A DNA stretch of 20,265 nt from Larix sibirica. Its lineage: Eukaryota > Streptophyta > Pinopsida > Pinales > Pinaceae. Where the stretch lies: NCBI GenBank assembly GCA_004151065.3, contig NWUY0300053698.1:1-20265 (forward strand), read 5' to 3'. The position numbers were made by a program, and so were the translations under genes. The notes beneath the pieces were generated by a model. That model saw only the letters and a program-made list of their open reading frames with translations. It was not told where the DNA came from and searched no databases. Of this stretch, positions 10,028 to 19,349 are shown piece by piece (within the stretch, counting starts at the first letter, position 1; the number at the start of each line of letters is the position of its first letter).

Positions 10028-10900
10028 TGGTTGCAGAAACTTTGGAAGCTAAAATGCCCACCAAAAACTTGTTTGTTTATGTGGAACGCTCTGGAAAATA
10101 AAGTTCCAACTTGGGACAATTTACAAAAAAAGAATAAGCATGGGCCTGGGTGGTGCATTCTCTGCAAAGATGCTGAAAGAAATATATCACATCTTTTAAT
10201 TTAGTGTCTTTACACGAAAGAAGTCTGGGATGAATGCTCTAGGATCTCCGGTATTATCTGCAACTAGTCGGGAAACTCGGTCCTACTTGCCTGGGAAAAC
10301 TGGAATGCTGGACAGTTACAACATTTTGTGAAATCTCTTCCACTTCTTGTTTGTTAGGGCATTTGGCTGGCTCGTAACAATTGCATCTTCTATGATAAGA
10401 TGTGTACTCCGGCTATTACAGCGGCACTCTCCTGTGGTATCCCAGATGCTTTCCCACACCATGTGAGAGCTTCGAAACAACGAGAGGTCTTAGCACTGGA
10501 TATCGACATAATTGTTCCTTGGGTGTTCTTTGACGGGGCTACTCAAATAACACCTGTGGGGGAGGGGTTGTCCTCTTCCTTTCAGCTTCTCATTATTTTA
10601 CTTTGGTCATGGGTTTGGGGGAAGGTGGAAACAACTATGCTGAACTGATGAGCTTAAAACTACTTCTTATCTTTGCCACAGAGAATAGATGACAAAACCT
10701 CAATTTTTTCGGAGACTCCATGAATGTCATTAACTGGATTAACGGGACTCAACAATGCAGAGACATTAGAATTAGTAATTTATTTTTGGACATCAGGGAG
10801 ATGCTGCTCTCATTTAACTCTTTCACATGACGGCATGTTTAAAGGGAAAACAACCAGGAGGCGGACTCGGCCTCGAAGGAGGGCCTGCAACTGGATTTGG
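10028..10900 (+). other. LINE zf-RVT and RNase H domains
   Basis: The zinc-binding domain reads LWKLKCPPKTCLFMWNAL, then WCILCKDAERNISHLL and a Cys after the TAG at 10202. This gives the C-x2-C...H...C pattern of plant LINE tails. A linker with IWLARN follows. RNase H-like blocks are WVFFDGAT, NNYAELMSLKLLL, FFGDSMNVI and HV-RENNQEAD, so the Asp, Glu, Asp and Asp positions that hold metal can all be seen. They are split between two frames and interrupted by stops. A C-terminal RNase H is common in plant L1 elements. Confidence 0.85.
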
Positions 10901-11307
10901 GGCTTTGGAAGGTGAAAGAATTTAGGTACGGGCATGTGCAGGAGTATTATCATCGGCCTTTTATTGAACATATTCCATGATTGAATATGTCCTGCTCTCA
11001 TCTTGCCAGTTTTGGTTACTTCTCTATTTTTTATGTTATTGGTATACATCATCTTTTTGGGAGTGCTGGTGGATTTTTAGTGGAACTGTACTGGGATATT
11101 ATCTTACGATACTCGGGCAGCTGACCCAATGGCACTTGTGTTGACACTGATGCTGGTTTTTGTAATAGTTAATTATAGAGATCTATGGTAGAATATTTTG
11201 GTATGAAAAACAGTTATGGTAGAAGACTACGGTCTGGTATACAGTTATGGTTCTAACCGTGATGCACATGTGCATATACTGAATGTAATTTTGTTCACCT
11301 ATGATGA

Positions 11308-11340
11308 AATAAAACTATGCTTTTTTCCTAGGAAAAAAAA
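11308..11340 (+). terminator. LINE polyadenylation signal and A-rich 3' end
   Basis: AATAAA lies at 11308-11313 and a short A-run (11333-11340) ends the element, directly followed by the right target duplication. This is the expected 3' end of a polyadenylated LINE transcript. The tail is short, as in old copies. Confidence 0.85.
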
Positions 11341-11356
11341 ATAGTGAAACCCGAAT
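11341..11356. repeat. LINE target-site duplication, right copy
   Basis: ATAGTGAAACCCGAAT matches 5877-5892 at 15 of 16 positions. The A-run to its left makes the exact first base ambiguous by one. Confidence 0.9.
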
Positions 11357-12211
11357 TCTATCAATGAACAAAAAAAATATATCGTAAAATGCAAAAAAAT
11401 ACAAAACAGTTATGACTGCAGTAGCTTATACATGAAGAAGGATGCATGGGCTATGCTCATTTGCAAGAAGACATTGAAAGAGACCAAGACTGCCTTTTTA
11501 AAATAAAGTATGAATCCTTAAGAGGCATAAAACCCTAAACCCTATCCCAATATATAATGTGGCAAAAGGAATACGGGCCCCAAGGGGGCTAGTTGATGCA
11601 TCAACTTCTCGAGGGTGCAACTTTTGCACACAAACTTCCTTTATGTCTTTCTTGGACCATTACAAAACTCAATCCATGCTCTATTTGTTTGATATGCCAT
11701 ACACCACGTGGCCTATGTCAATTGTAAGAAAAATGACTCAAAAAAAACAAATATGAAGTTTGAAACTTGAAAATTGTAGTAGAACTGCCAAGATGTGGAA
11801 CCATTCTAAATTAGTGAAACACGTGGTTGGCCTTCAATATCCACCTGGAATAGTCATCGACCCTTAGGAATTAATGGTCCCCATTGTGTTAAGTTCCTCC
11901 ATCAAATGGGGAAACTTATGTTGGCTCTGACTCTTGGTGAAGGAGCTACCCTACTTCGATGACCCAATAGAGTTAGATGTTTTGTTAGAGAGTGTCCTTT
12001 GTCTTGGTGTGTATGGTCTTGTCGACTATAATCTATTGAATACAACAATATTGGGTTGTGTAGGGGCCAAGTGCTCAACCACCTCCAAGGTGTTCACAAG
12101 AGGCAAAAAATATGGCCAAAACAACTCACATCAAATATAGGTGCAATCCAAAGAGAGGGGGGATACTTAATTGAAAAGCATTCTCACCTGCAACTTTGGT
12201 GACGGTGTAAA
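11357..12211. other. Unassigned stretch between LINE and copia element
   Basis: No supported gene or element boundary was found. The part from about 11930 to 12140 has an open frame of 68 codons (VKELPYFDDPIELDVLLE) without a recognised domain. It may be debris of an older element. Confidence 0.4.
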
Positions 12212-12574
12212 TGTTAGGAAATGGAGTCAATATCCATATCTCCAATATTCTTCTTGTAGAGTTCATGACTAAGCACTAGTTATTCGTATGTGCCAAGCTC
12301 ACAGTGGGACAAGAGCTCCCAAGGCGAAAATTTCTAGACCCTTATAGTATATTTCGGTTCCTTTTGGAACCCTGATATGTATTGTATAAAAGGGGAGTCA
12401 CCCATGTCATTGTATCACAAGAGAGAAGGAAGCATTGTGAGTTTTTTGCCAATAAATAATAAAATATGAAGTTTCCATTGCCCGATGGTTTTACCTACAT
12501 ACAACAGGGTTTCCACGTAAATCTTGTGTTCTATTGTTATTGTTGCTTGCTTCTATTTCTATATTTTTCTAACA
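12212..12574 (+). repeat. Copia 5' LTR
   Basis: It starts TGTTAGGAAATGGAGTCAAT and ends TTTCTAACA, directly before the primer-binding site. TATAAAAG at 12385-12392 is a good promoter box, and AATAAATAATAAA at about 12451-12463 a polyadenylation region, so the U3-R-U5 layout is readable. Its first 41 bp match 16583-16623 with several differences. Confidence 0.88.
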
Positions 12575-12575
12575 T

Positions 12576-12590
12576 TTGGTATCGAAGCCT
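12576..12590 (+). promoter_or_regulatory. Primer-binding site, initiator tRNA-Met type
   Basis: TTGGTATCGAAGCC follows the LTR end. Plant copia elements normally carry TGGTATCAGAGC, complementary to the 3' end of initiator tRNA-Met; here the central AGA/GAA differs. It primes minus-strand synthesis. Confidence 0.8.
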
Positions 12591-12598
12591 ATAAAACA

Positions 12599-13480
12599 AT
12601 GGCAGAAGGGTTCATGGGAGTGGGAACTGCAATAATGACACGAGGTTTAACCAAGTTCAAGATTGAGAAGTTTGATGGCAAACAATTATCCCTATGGAAG
12701 ATGAAGGTGGAAGCTTTGTTGGTTCAGGATGACCAATCCCTAGCCTTTAAAGGGGTTGCAAAAAAACCAAGCAGCATGACAGACAAGGACTAGATAAAGT
12801 TGGAGAAGAAGGTGATTCCTATTATTCGTGTTTGCTAATAGACTCTGTCTTGTTCAATGTTGTTGAAGAAAATACTGTGGAAGTCCTTTGGGATAAACTT
12901 GGGAAATTGTATGAGACTAAAATGACAATGAATAAGGTTTTCCTAAAAAAATAACTTTGTCATATGAGGATGAAGGAGGGTTCACCTATGGCAAATCATC
13001 TGAATGAGTTTAATACCCTGATCAACAAACTGTTCTCAGTTGGTGTAAAGGTGGAGGATGAGGATAGAGCAATCATTTTGTTATGTCCCCTCTAGAATAC
13101 TTGGGTTCATGTCGTGGTGACCACCACCAACTCATCATCGGGAACTCTTAAATTTGATGATGTGGTAGTTGCTTTGTTGGGTGAAGATTTGAGGCAAAAA
13201 CCCTCTTTGGAGCCCTCTACTAGTGAAGCCCTGTTTGTGAGAGCTTGATCTAGTGAAAGGGTTCAATAAGGTAAATCACAATCCATATCTAAGTCAAAAG
13301 GAGGCAAGCTGAAAGGGAAGTGCTGAAATTGTGGGAAAACATGGCACTCGAGGAAGGATTGTTGGCATTTGAAGAAGGAAGATAAGGATGAAAATCCAGA
13401 TCAACCATTAGCCAAGGCTAATACAAAAAATCCAGAAGAGACGGCAACATGTGAATCCTTTTATCTCAGTAACAATAGGT
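12599..13480 (+). pseudogene. Copia gag (capsid) remnant
   Basis: The start is ATG 12599 (MAEGFMGVGTAIMTRG), 25 bp after the LTR. The copia gag hallmark KFDGKQLSLWKMKVEALL follows, then a TAG at 12791-12793. Beyond that the domain is traceable across frames: VEVLWDKLGKLYET-like text near 12870-12920, MRMKEGSPMANHLNEF near 12965, and KFDDVVVALLGEDL near 13150. A CCHC zinc knuckle lies at 13321-13362 (C-stop-NCGKTWHSRKDC), with its Trp codon changed to TGA at 13324-13326. Gag forms the virus-like particle in the cytoplasm, and the knuckle binds the RNA. The copy cannot make a full protein. Confidence 0.85.
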
Positions 13481-14460
13481 CTCTTTTATATGCTTGGGTT
13501 TTGGTCTCAAGTGCATCTTTATACATGTCTCCACATAGATTCTAGTTTGTCAAATGTCAACCCTATAGTGTTGGGATGGTCTACTCGAGTGATGATCATC
13601 CTCTAGAGATTGTGAGAAGAGGGAACAATGGGACATTAGGATCAAGCTAGATGATGGCAGAAAAAAATGAACCTATGTGATGTACGACAGGTACTAGATT
13701 ACATAAGAATTTGATCTTGATCAAGATGATGGATAAGCTAGGGTATTATACTACCTTTGGTGACAATCGTTGCAAAATTATCAAGGGAGCCCTTGTGGTA
13801 CCAAAAGGAGAATCTTATGGGACCATGTATCATAAAGCAGCATCGGACTTGGGGAATATTCTGGATCCAATGGTGTTGTGGCATCAATAACTTGGACATA
13901 TGAGTGAAAAAGGTTTGAAAATTCTACATCATCGAGGTATGCTTTATGGGATTAAATATTGTAACTCAAACTTGTCTAAGCACTGTATTTTTGGTAAACA
14001 TAACAGAGTTTGGCTTACTACAAGCTCTAATAATAGTTATAATCTTTTGCCACTTATTCATTCTAATATATTTGGACCGATACCCACTCTATCCATAAAT
14101 GGTGCTAGATATTTTCCGACTTTTTTAAGTCATTATTCTAGAAGAGTGTGGATGTATTTTTTGAGAAAATATGTCAAAAGTCTTTAAATTTTTTGAGGAT
14201 TTTACGACACAAGTAGAGAAAACTTTAGGCAAGCCTTTTTTAAGTCTTGGATTGGGTAATGGAGGAGAGAACTACTCTAAGGATTTTGATAAATTTCGTA
14301 CACAATAATGAATTAAGCACTAGGAGGTTGCTCCATGTACTCCTTAACAAAATGGTCTGGCTGAGTGGATGAACCACACAATCATGGAACATGCGAGAAG
14401 CATGCCCAGTACATCTCGGTTGGATAATGGATTATGGGCATAGACTATTAATACAACTAC
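13481..14460 (+). pseudogene. Copia protease and integrase remnant
   Basis: The protease active site, normally WVLDSGAS, reads WVLVSSAS at 13495-13518, so the catalytic Asp is Val (13504-13506) and the following Gly is Ser. The GAG-pre-integrase zinc region begins near 13874 (LWHQ-stop-LGHMSEKGLKIL) and includes KHCIFGK near 13978. The integrase core begins PLIHSNIFGPIPT. The usual HSDIxGP catalytic Asp is Asn (AAT at 14065-14067), then SRRVWMYFLRKY. After 14187 the core breaks into short pieces; TKWSG near 14350 probably marks the Gln-Asn-Gly region, but the Glu is not secure. The enzyme inserted cDNA into host DNA. Confidence 0.85.
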
Positions 14461-15700
14461 TTATATTATAAATAGATCACCTACAGTTGCATGTGAGTTG
14501 CATTTGATGGATAGATTCCATAGGAGGTTTGGTGTAGTAAGCCAGTTGATTATTCTCATTTGCATGTCTTTGCCTATGATGCATTTGCCCATGTGCCTAA
14601 ATAAAAGATTTCCAACATTGAACCAAAGACAAGGAAATGTATTTTTCTTGGTTATGATAATATAGTAAAGGGGTGTAAACTGTGGGATCCTCTTGAACAC
14701 AAGGTATTTGTTATATGTGATGTTATTTTTAATGAAAATTCCATGCAAAGGAAGGAGGTATACCAGACACCTGAGATTGTACATATTGAAGTAGGAATGG
14801 GTGAAGATGAAAATGAAGCTTATTATCGGCATGAAGAACAACAAGTTTAGCAACTGTAACTCAGAAGATCTACACATCCTAAGAGACTTCCATAAACGTA
14901 TTCTCCTGATTTTAAGCCTTCTTTTGCTTTGCTAGCTAATGATGGTGAACATAGTTCATTTTAGGAAGCTAGATAATCCGAGAATGCAAATAAATGGAGG
15001 AAATCCATGGACAAATAAATGAAAGCACCACACAAGAATGAAACATGGGAACTTGTGGATTTCCCATATGGATGAAAGATTGCTAGAAACAAGTGGGTGT
15101 ATAAAGTAAAGAAGAACAATGATGGGTTGTTGGAATGTATTAAAGCTCGCTTGGTGGCAAAAGTATATGTGCAGAAATAAGGTATGGATTTTAATGAAAT
15201 ATTCTCTCCAGTTGGGAAGCTTACTGTTGTAAAGGTTTTACTTGCACTCATAGTAACACATGATTTAGAGTTGGAGCAACTGGATGTTAAAAATTGCTTT
15301 CATGCACTGTGATATCGAGGAAGAAATTTACATGGATAAACCTGAGGGATATAAAGAAAGAGCCAAAGAGAATTTGGTTTGCAGACTCAAGAAATCTCTT
15401 TATGGATTGAAATAAGTGTGAAGTATATGGTACACACAAAATTGACACCTTCACGAAGAACCAAGGTTTTACCAGAAGTGAAGTTGACCATTATGCATAT
15501 TATAAGAGGTTTGAAGATGGCAATTTTATTATCTTGTTATTGTATGTTGATGATATGTTGTGTTGGAGGCCCCAACGTGAAGAAAATCATTGATCTCAAG
15601 GCTTAGTTGGATAGGACATTTGAAATGAGGGATTTAGGACCAACAAATCAAATTCTAGGCACGAAGCTACATAGGGAGAGAAAAAGTAGGAAGATCAGGT
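14461..15700 (+). pseudogene. Copia integrase C-terminus and reverse transcriptase remnant
   Basis: An integrase C-terminal piece is visible near 14590-14750 (EPKTRKCIFLGYD, then VICDVIFNE). The reverse transcriptase follows: ETWELVDFP near 15046, NKWVYKVKKNNDG near 15090, KARLVAK, FNEIFSPVGKLTVVK, LEQLDVKNCFHA near 15270, EEEIYMDKPEGYKE near 15320, LVCRLKKSLYGLK, RSEVDHYAYYKRFEDG, and LLLYVDDML with YVDD at 15543-15554. The catalytic motifs LDVK and YVDD survive, but in different frames and with several stops between. RTFEMRDLGPTNQILGTKLH near 15612-15672 continues the domain. It is homologous to the plant copia RVT_2 family. Confidence 0.88.
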
Positions 15701-16503
15701 GAAGTCAAAAGTCATATATATAAAATGTTATGCAACACTTCAATATTCATAACGCAAAACTAGTTAGCACCCCACCTTTTTCACATTTTAAGTTGTCTTT
15801 AGAACAATGTCCTAACACAAAAGCATGGAAGACAAGCATGTCTCATGTACCATGTTCATCAGCAGTAGGGAGCCTCATGTTCGCCATGGCGAGCTAGACA
15901 AGATATTGCCCAAGCAGTGGGAGTTGTTAGCCTATTCGTGGCGAATCCAGGTAAGGATCATTGGAATGTTTTGAAATGGATACTTAGATATTTAAGGGGC
16001 ACTTCAGATGTTTTTATTTGCTAAAAATTGATAGATTTACAAATTAAAGGTTTTGCAGATTCTGGTTTTGGTGGAGACAGATATGGACAAAAGTCTACTA
16101 CATGATATACTTTCACTATTGCCAGTGGAGTTGTAAGTTGGACATATAAGTTGTATCCAATGGTGGTCTTATCAACCATATAAGCAAAATATGTGGTGGT
16201 AATTGAGGCCAATAAAGATCAATATGGCTAAGCGACTAATGGATTGATTCAAGATGATGCAGGGGAATATCACTTTACATTGTGATAATCAAAGTGCTAT
16301 TCACTTATTGCAGAATATAGCATTTCATGATCACACGAAGCATAATATTAAGTACCATTTCACAAGGAAAACAGTGGAAGAAGGTATGATCTTATTGGAG
16401 AAAATTGATACCAATGATAATATTGCATATATGCTTACAGAGCTGGTTAGGATAGAGAAGTTTGAATGGTGCAAAATAACCATAGGCTTGTTGAAAATGT
16501 GAT
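15701..16503 (+). pseudogene. Copia RT connection and RNase H remnant
   Basis: Visible pieces are NAKLVSTPPFSHFKLSLEQC near 15752-15812, SSAVGSLMFAMAS near 15858 and an RNase H start GFADSGFGG near 16049. The C-terminal block is open from 16254 to 16502: LHCDNQSAIHLLQNIAFHD, KYHFTRKTVEEGMILLEKI, then FEWCKITIGLL. The Asp of CDNQSA is retained. The usual HIDIKYH has lost a codon. The final TGA at about 16501-16503 is the natural pol end, about 80 bp before the 3' LTR. Confidence 0.85.
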
Positions 16504-16570
16504 GAAGACAACATTTGGAAATGGCACGTGGGTGGAAAACATTGGCAATGAACTTTCTATGTATTGATTT

Positions 16571-16623
16571 GAAGTGGGAGAATATTAGGAGATGAAGTCA
16601 ATATCTAGGTCTCTAATATTCTT
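16571..16623 (+). repeat. Copia polypurine tract and 41-bp stub of the 3' LTR
   Basis: GAAGTGGGAGAA (16571-16582) is the purine tract that primes plus-strand synthesis. The LTR stub from 16583 (TATTAGGAGATGAAGTCAAT) aligns with the 5' LTR start TGTTAGGAAATGGAGTCAAT and stays alignable to AATATTCTT. It then breaks at 16623. The terminal TG has become TA. Confidence 0.85.
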
Positions 16624-16912
16624 TGAAGCCAACCCAGTAGGTTACTTCACTTTAGCATCCATCATAATATGACGAATCCATATATATTTTAAATGATATA
16701 TTGTTTATTATTTATATATTCCATAATGATTACTTTAGTACAACGAACATGTATATGAATACATGTAGAAAGATTAATAAGTACCGTCCTTTGGAAAATG
16801 CATGACTTGTAATTATTGCCACGTTAATGATAATTGCCTACTAACTATTATTACACAAGAGTTCATGAGATTTATTTATTACATAGTGGTAATATACCCT
16901 AGGTATATTACA
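16624..16912 (-). repeat. 3' LTR of the gypsy-like element
   Basis: On the minus strand it starts TGTAATATACCTAGGGTATA and ends GGTTGGCTTCA, a 289-bp segment with TG...CA ends. Its inner end abuts a purine tract, and its outer end abuts the broken copia LTR. An AT-rich TATATAAATAATAAA at about 16706-16720 (minus strand) could serve as promoter or polyadenylation region. The partner LTR is not in the window, so the repeat nature is inferred from the ends and context. Confidence 0.7.
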
Positions 16913-16927
16913 AGTCTCCCCCCTTAT
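16913..16927 (-). promoter_or_regulatory. Polypurine tract of the gypsy-like element
   Basis: On the minus strand, ATAAGGGGGGAGACT lies immediately before the LTR start. A purine tract here is the plus-strand primer of LTR elements and fixes the element's orientation. Confidence 0.75.
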
Positions 16928-17216
16928 AAATGTTTTGTCCTCAAAGGACAAATAAGAGACACTTATTTTGATACAATGATCCATCTTCTTATAACTTTTG
17001 CCCATTTAATAAGGTAGAGGACACGAGGAGATATGTATTTCAAAGATTTGAAACATACCAATGCATTGAAAAATGATCAATCCAACCTAAATGGAATCTT
17101 TTTGAATCGCTCTCATGATAAAAGCCGATATTTGATCTTCTTTTTTGTTGAATTTAATATGTATTGATAGTTGGATGCTTTGAGATGTACGAACAACGTT
17201 GACATTGGTATGTTGC

Positions 17217-17924
17217 TTATTGAATGTTGCATTTTTTGTAATTAAGGTGCCAATATGGTACCATGATATGTTTATCCTTCTTCGTATTTGGTTTAAATGT
17301 TTCATGATATACTTGAGTTGTCATGTTGATATTTGATATTTTTGTATTAAATGGTGCAACAATGGCTTCATCAGTGATCAATGGAATATTAATCAACACT
17401 AAATCTAAAGAGGTTGAGTTGTCCGTGAATTGTTTCTTGTACTCGTTTTCTGGATGTCCGTTCACTAATAAGGCTTCATTAGTAATGACAGTTTGATTTG
17501 CAGTTCTAATCAATTCTATTGATGTCCTTTTATTTGTATTCTCAACTTCTAAAAACTTCCCTGTTTCACTAACATCCATGGATGTTGCCTTGTCTACTTT
17601 CAAGATTGATATATCCTTACGTTTTAATTTTTAACTTCTATAAGTAGAATCTCGCTATGACCCTTCAAACGATTAATTTCATTGTCTTTATCCAATAAAA
17701 CCTTGTCGATCTTTTTTTTGTCATCTTGATTTCCTTGTGATTCTAGATCATTGCTTTTTTAGATCCTTGGACTTGTTAAACCGCTCTTTTAGTATGCATT
17801 GTAGGATATGTATTTCATGTTGAAGGTCTTCTTTAGCATTTTCAAGATCTCTAATTTCCATTGTTATAAGACTTTTTTTTTTTGTCTTGACACCTTTGTA
17901 TTTAGGTTCTTGATTTTTTGCCAT
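17217..17924 (-). pseudogene. Coiled-coil-rich reading frame in the pol position, unknown function
   Basis: The reading begins at ATG 17924 (MAKNQEPKYKGVKTKKK), giving 58 codons with a basic start and a heptad-like run (LENAKEDLQHEIHILQCIL) to a TGA at 17748-17750. In the next frame it continues as QDDKKKIDKVLLDKDNEI, then RLKGHSEILLIEVKN, to a stop near 17630. The third piece, 17603-17217, is 128 codons open from MKVDKATSMDVSETGK to HLNYKKCNIQ and rich in Thr, Asn and Glu. The pieces look like one protein broken by one frameshift and one stop. I recognise no enzyme motif. It follows the gag zinc knuckle where protease and reverse transcriptase normally begin. It could be an extra ORF of a non-autonomous element, a gag extension, or captured host sequence. 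Confidence 0.5.
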
Positions 17925-18008
17925 CTTGCCTTTTAACCTTTTTTATGCTTGTAATTGTGGCAATAAAGAGTGTTGGACTGGTATTTTAGTTTATAGATTC
18001 CTCTTTGT

Positions 18009-18929
18009 CTATTTTGGTGTCGGAAGAAGATATATCCCTAGCTTCATCATCTTTGTCAGTGTCGCTATTATTTTTTCACATACATAGAACTTTTTTTCCC
18101 GGCATCTATGTCCTTGAATCCAATTGGGAACATCACATCTAAACCATCGATGCTTATCATTCCTTGTACCTGATGGCAAGGTTCTTTGGACAGGGGGAAC
18201 ATAAGGAGGTTGTGGATTGGACATGTGTTTCTATTCAATGAATTTAGCTTTTTGATGTGCTTGCTCGACATCTTTGACTACCAGTACCTTCAGTTTGTTC
18301 ATTATATTATGGAAATTTGCAGTAGTTGTTAATCATAAATATTTTTGATGCAGGGGCTAGTACTTGTAGATCACTAAAATATTTTCCCACTGTCCAAGTT
18401 GTTCCAATCAAGTGAGCTTGGCATAGATTTCATCCTCCTTTATATCTTGGAATCTATTCAAAAAAACTTTTTGAAAGTGTCATAGTCTCTTGATAGTCCC
18501 CGAAATTTGGAGGTCTACCCTAAGAACCAACCATAAGCCAATCTTTCCAGGGACATCAACGCCACATTAATTTTCTCTTGATCATCGTGAATATGGTCTA
18601 TATGAAGAATAATGTTAAATTTTATTAATCTTTCTCTTTTCTTCTCGATCATCCTCATTGTCAAATTTTGATGATTCCATTTATTTTTGGATACCGTCAT
18701 TGAACGATGTTGTAGTATTAGATGAATGGTGTGACCGTGAAAATGAACTTGGGTTATTTATTCCCTTGCTTCCATTTCTGGAGGTTTCCAACTCATCTTT
18801 CAACACCAAGAGTGTTTCAAAATTTTTGTTGAATTATTGTAAGGCGACTACAATTTTGGTGTCAATAATGGCCTCTACCTTTTTTATTGCTTTATTTACC
18901 TCAATGTTGGGAGGTCCCTAATAACTCAT
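18009..18929 (-). pseudogene. Gypsy-type gag remnant with zinc knuckle
   Basis: The probable start is ATG at 18927-18929, followed by a Lys/Glu-rich, coiled-coil-like leader (NIEVNKAIKKVEAIIDTK, then NFETLLVLKDELETSRN) with stops. The gag core is visible at 18515-18620: HIDHIHDDQEKINVAL, then LERLAYGWFLG, the DDQEKIN/W pattern of the Retrotrans_gag family. The part near 18330-18500 is scrambled across frames (KEDEIYAKLT, then LEQLGQWENI). The last piece (VKDVEQAHQKAKFIE, stop, SNPQPPYVPP) leads to a knuckle at about 18100-18146, RWFRCDVPNWIQGHRC. Its first Cys appears replaced by Trp (18144-18146). An acidic tail follows. Gag packages element RNA; this copy cannot. Confidence 0.7.
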
Positions 18930-18987
18930 GTAATAGATATATGTATGGAAACAATTTTTTTTCCTTTTAAATTGGAAAGTATACCAA

Positions 18988-19149
18988 CCTACATCCATCT
19001 AAACTCTGGATCTACCATGCGCAAAGAGGGATCAAATACCTAGAGGTGCAAACCTTTTTTATTGTCTATATTTTATTGGATAGGTTTACATCTCAAGGTA
19101 TTTGATTACACACGGTACATGGTAGATCCGGAGTTTAGATGGATCTAGG
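18988..19149. repeat. Long inverted repeat (67-bp arms, 28-bp loop)
   Basis: The left arm 18988-19054 pairs with the right arm 19083-19149 without gaps. By hand I count 54 of 67 matched positions. The best runs are ATCCATCTAAACTC with GGATCTACCATG near the outer end, and ATCAAATACCT and AAACC near the loop. Most mismatches fall in one internal patch (19020-19030). It lies just upstream of the gag start of the gypsy-like element. It could be an RNA structure in the leader (packaging or translation control), a small foldback insertion or a microRNA-like precursor. No target duplication is evident at its ends. Confidence 0.85.
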
Positions 19150-19190
19150 CTAGTTGCAATTCATGGTGATCACATTAAATATGTAGATGA

Positions 19191-19250
19191 TCATGATTAT
19201 GCATATGAACTATGTAAAAATCATGATTATGCATAAGAAGTACATGTAAA
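19191..19250. repeat. 30-bp direct repeat, two copies
   Basis: TCATGATTATGCATA occurs at 19191 and 19221, and the rest of each unit (ATGTAAA-like) also matches partly. It is a simple local tandem duplication with no assigned role. Confidence 0.7.
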
Positions 19251-19349
19251 TGAATAACAATGTTAAATGATGAAACATGTGAATAGTAAGAAAGTAAGGC
19301 AATGTGTATAATCAATAAGAAATATATAATGTGCAAATGTTATTGGTAG

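Larger units (their letters stand above)
6837..10980 (+). pseudogene. LINE ORF2 polyprotein (endonuclease-RT-zf-RVT-RNase H), disabled
   Basis: The start is ATG 6837-6839 (MMKIVSFNCRGL), overlapping the ORF1 stop. The frame continues to about 9900 apart from in-frame stops at 7194-7196, 7224-7226, 9399-9401 and 9480-9482. An extra base in the G-run at 8273-8278 is cancelled by a lost base near 8338-8345. The frame shifts near 9905-9916, with stops at 10202-10204, 10265-10267 and 10355-10357. It shifts again near 10545 (probably one A lost), with stops at 10690-10692, 10828-10830 and 10840-10842. The natural end is TGA 10978-10980, for an inferred length near 1,380 residues, normal for plant LINE ORF2. 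Several stops fit TGG or CAG changed by C-to-T type transitions. Translation is probably coupled to ORF1. Confidence 0.93.
5893..11340 (+). mobile_element. Plant L1-type LINE retrotransposon, full span but inactive
   Basis: The 5.4-kb element has an untranslated leader, a reduced ORF1 (to 6840), ORF2 (6837-10980) and a 3' tail with AATAAA and an A-run. ORF2 order is apurinic endonuclease, reverse transcriptase, zf-RVT zinc-binding domain and RNase H, as in plant L1-clade LINEs. Such elements copy themselves by target-primed reverse transcription in the nucleus. The 16-bp target duplication on both sides shows this is one insertion, not 5' truncated in the usual way. ORF2 needs at least three frame changes to be read through and has roughly ten internal stops. 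The element is more GC-rich than its flanks. Confidence 0.93.
12212..16623 (+). mobile_element. Ty1/copia LTR retrotransposon, decayed, 3' LTR interrupted
   Basis: The order is a 363-bp 5' LTR, primer-binding site, gag, protease, GAG-pre-integrase, integrase, reverse transcriptase, RNase H, polypurine tract and the first 41 bp of the 3' LTR. Integrase before reverse transcriptase defines copia. The span is close to that of a full element, so the decay is mainly point changes and small indels. Frames change many times and stops are frequent. The 3' LTR stops at 16623, where an oppositely oriented LTR element starts. Confidence 0.92.
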
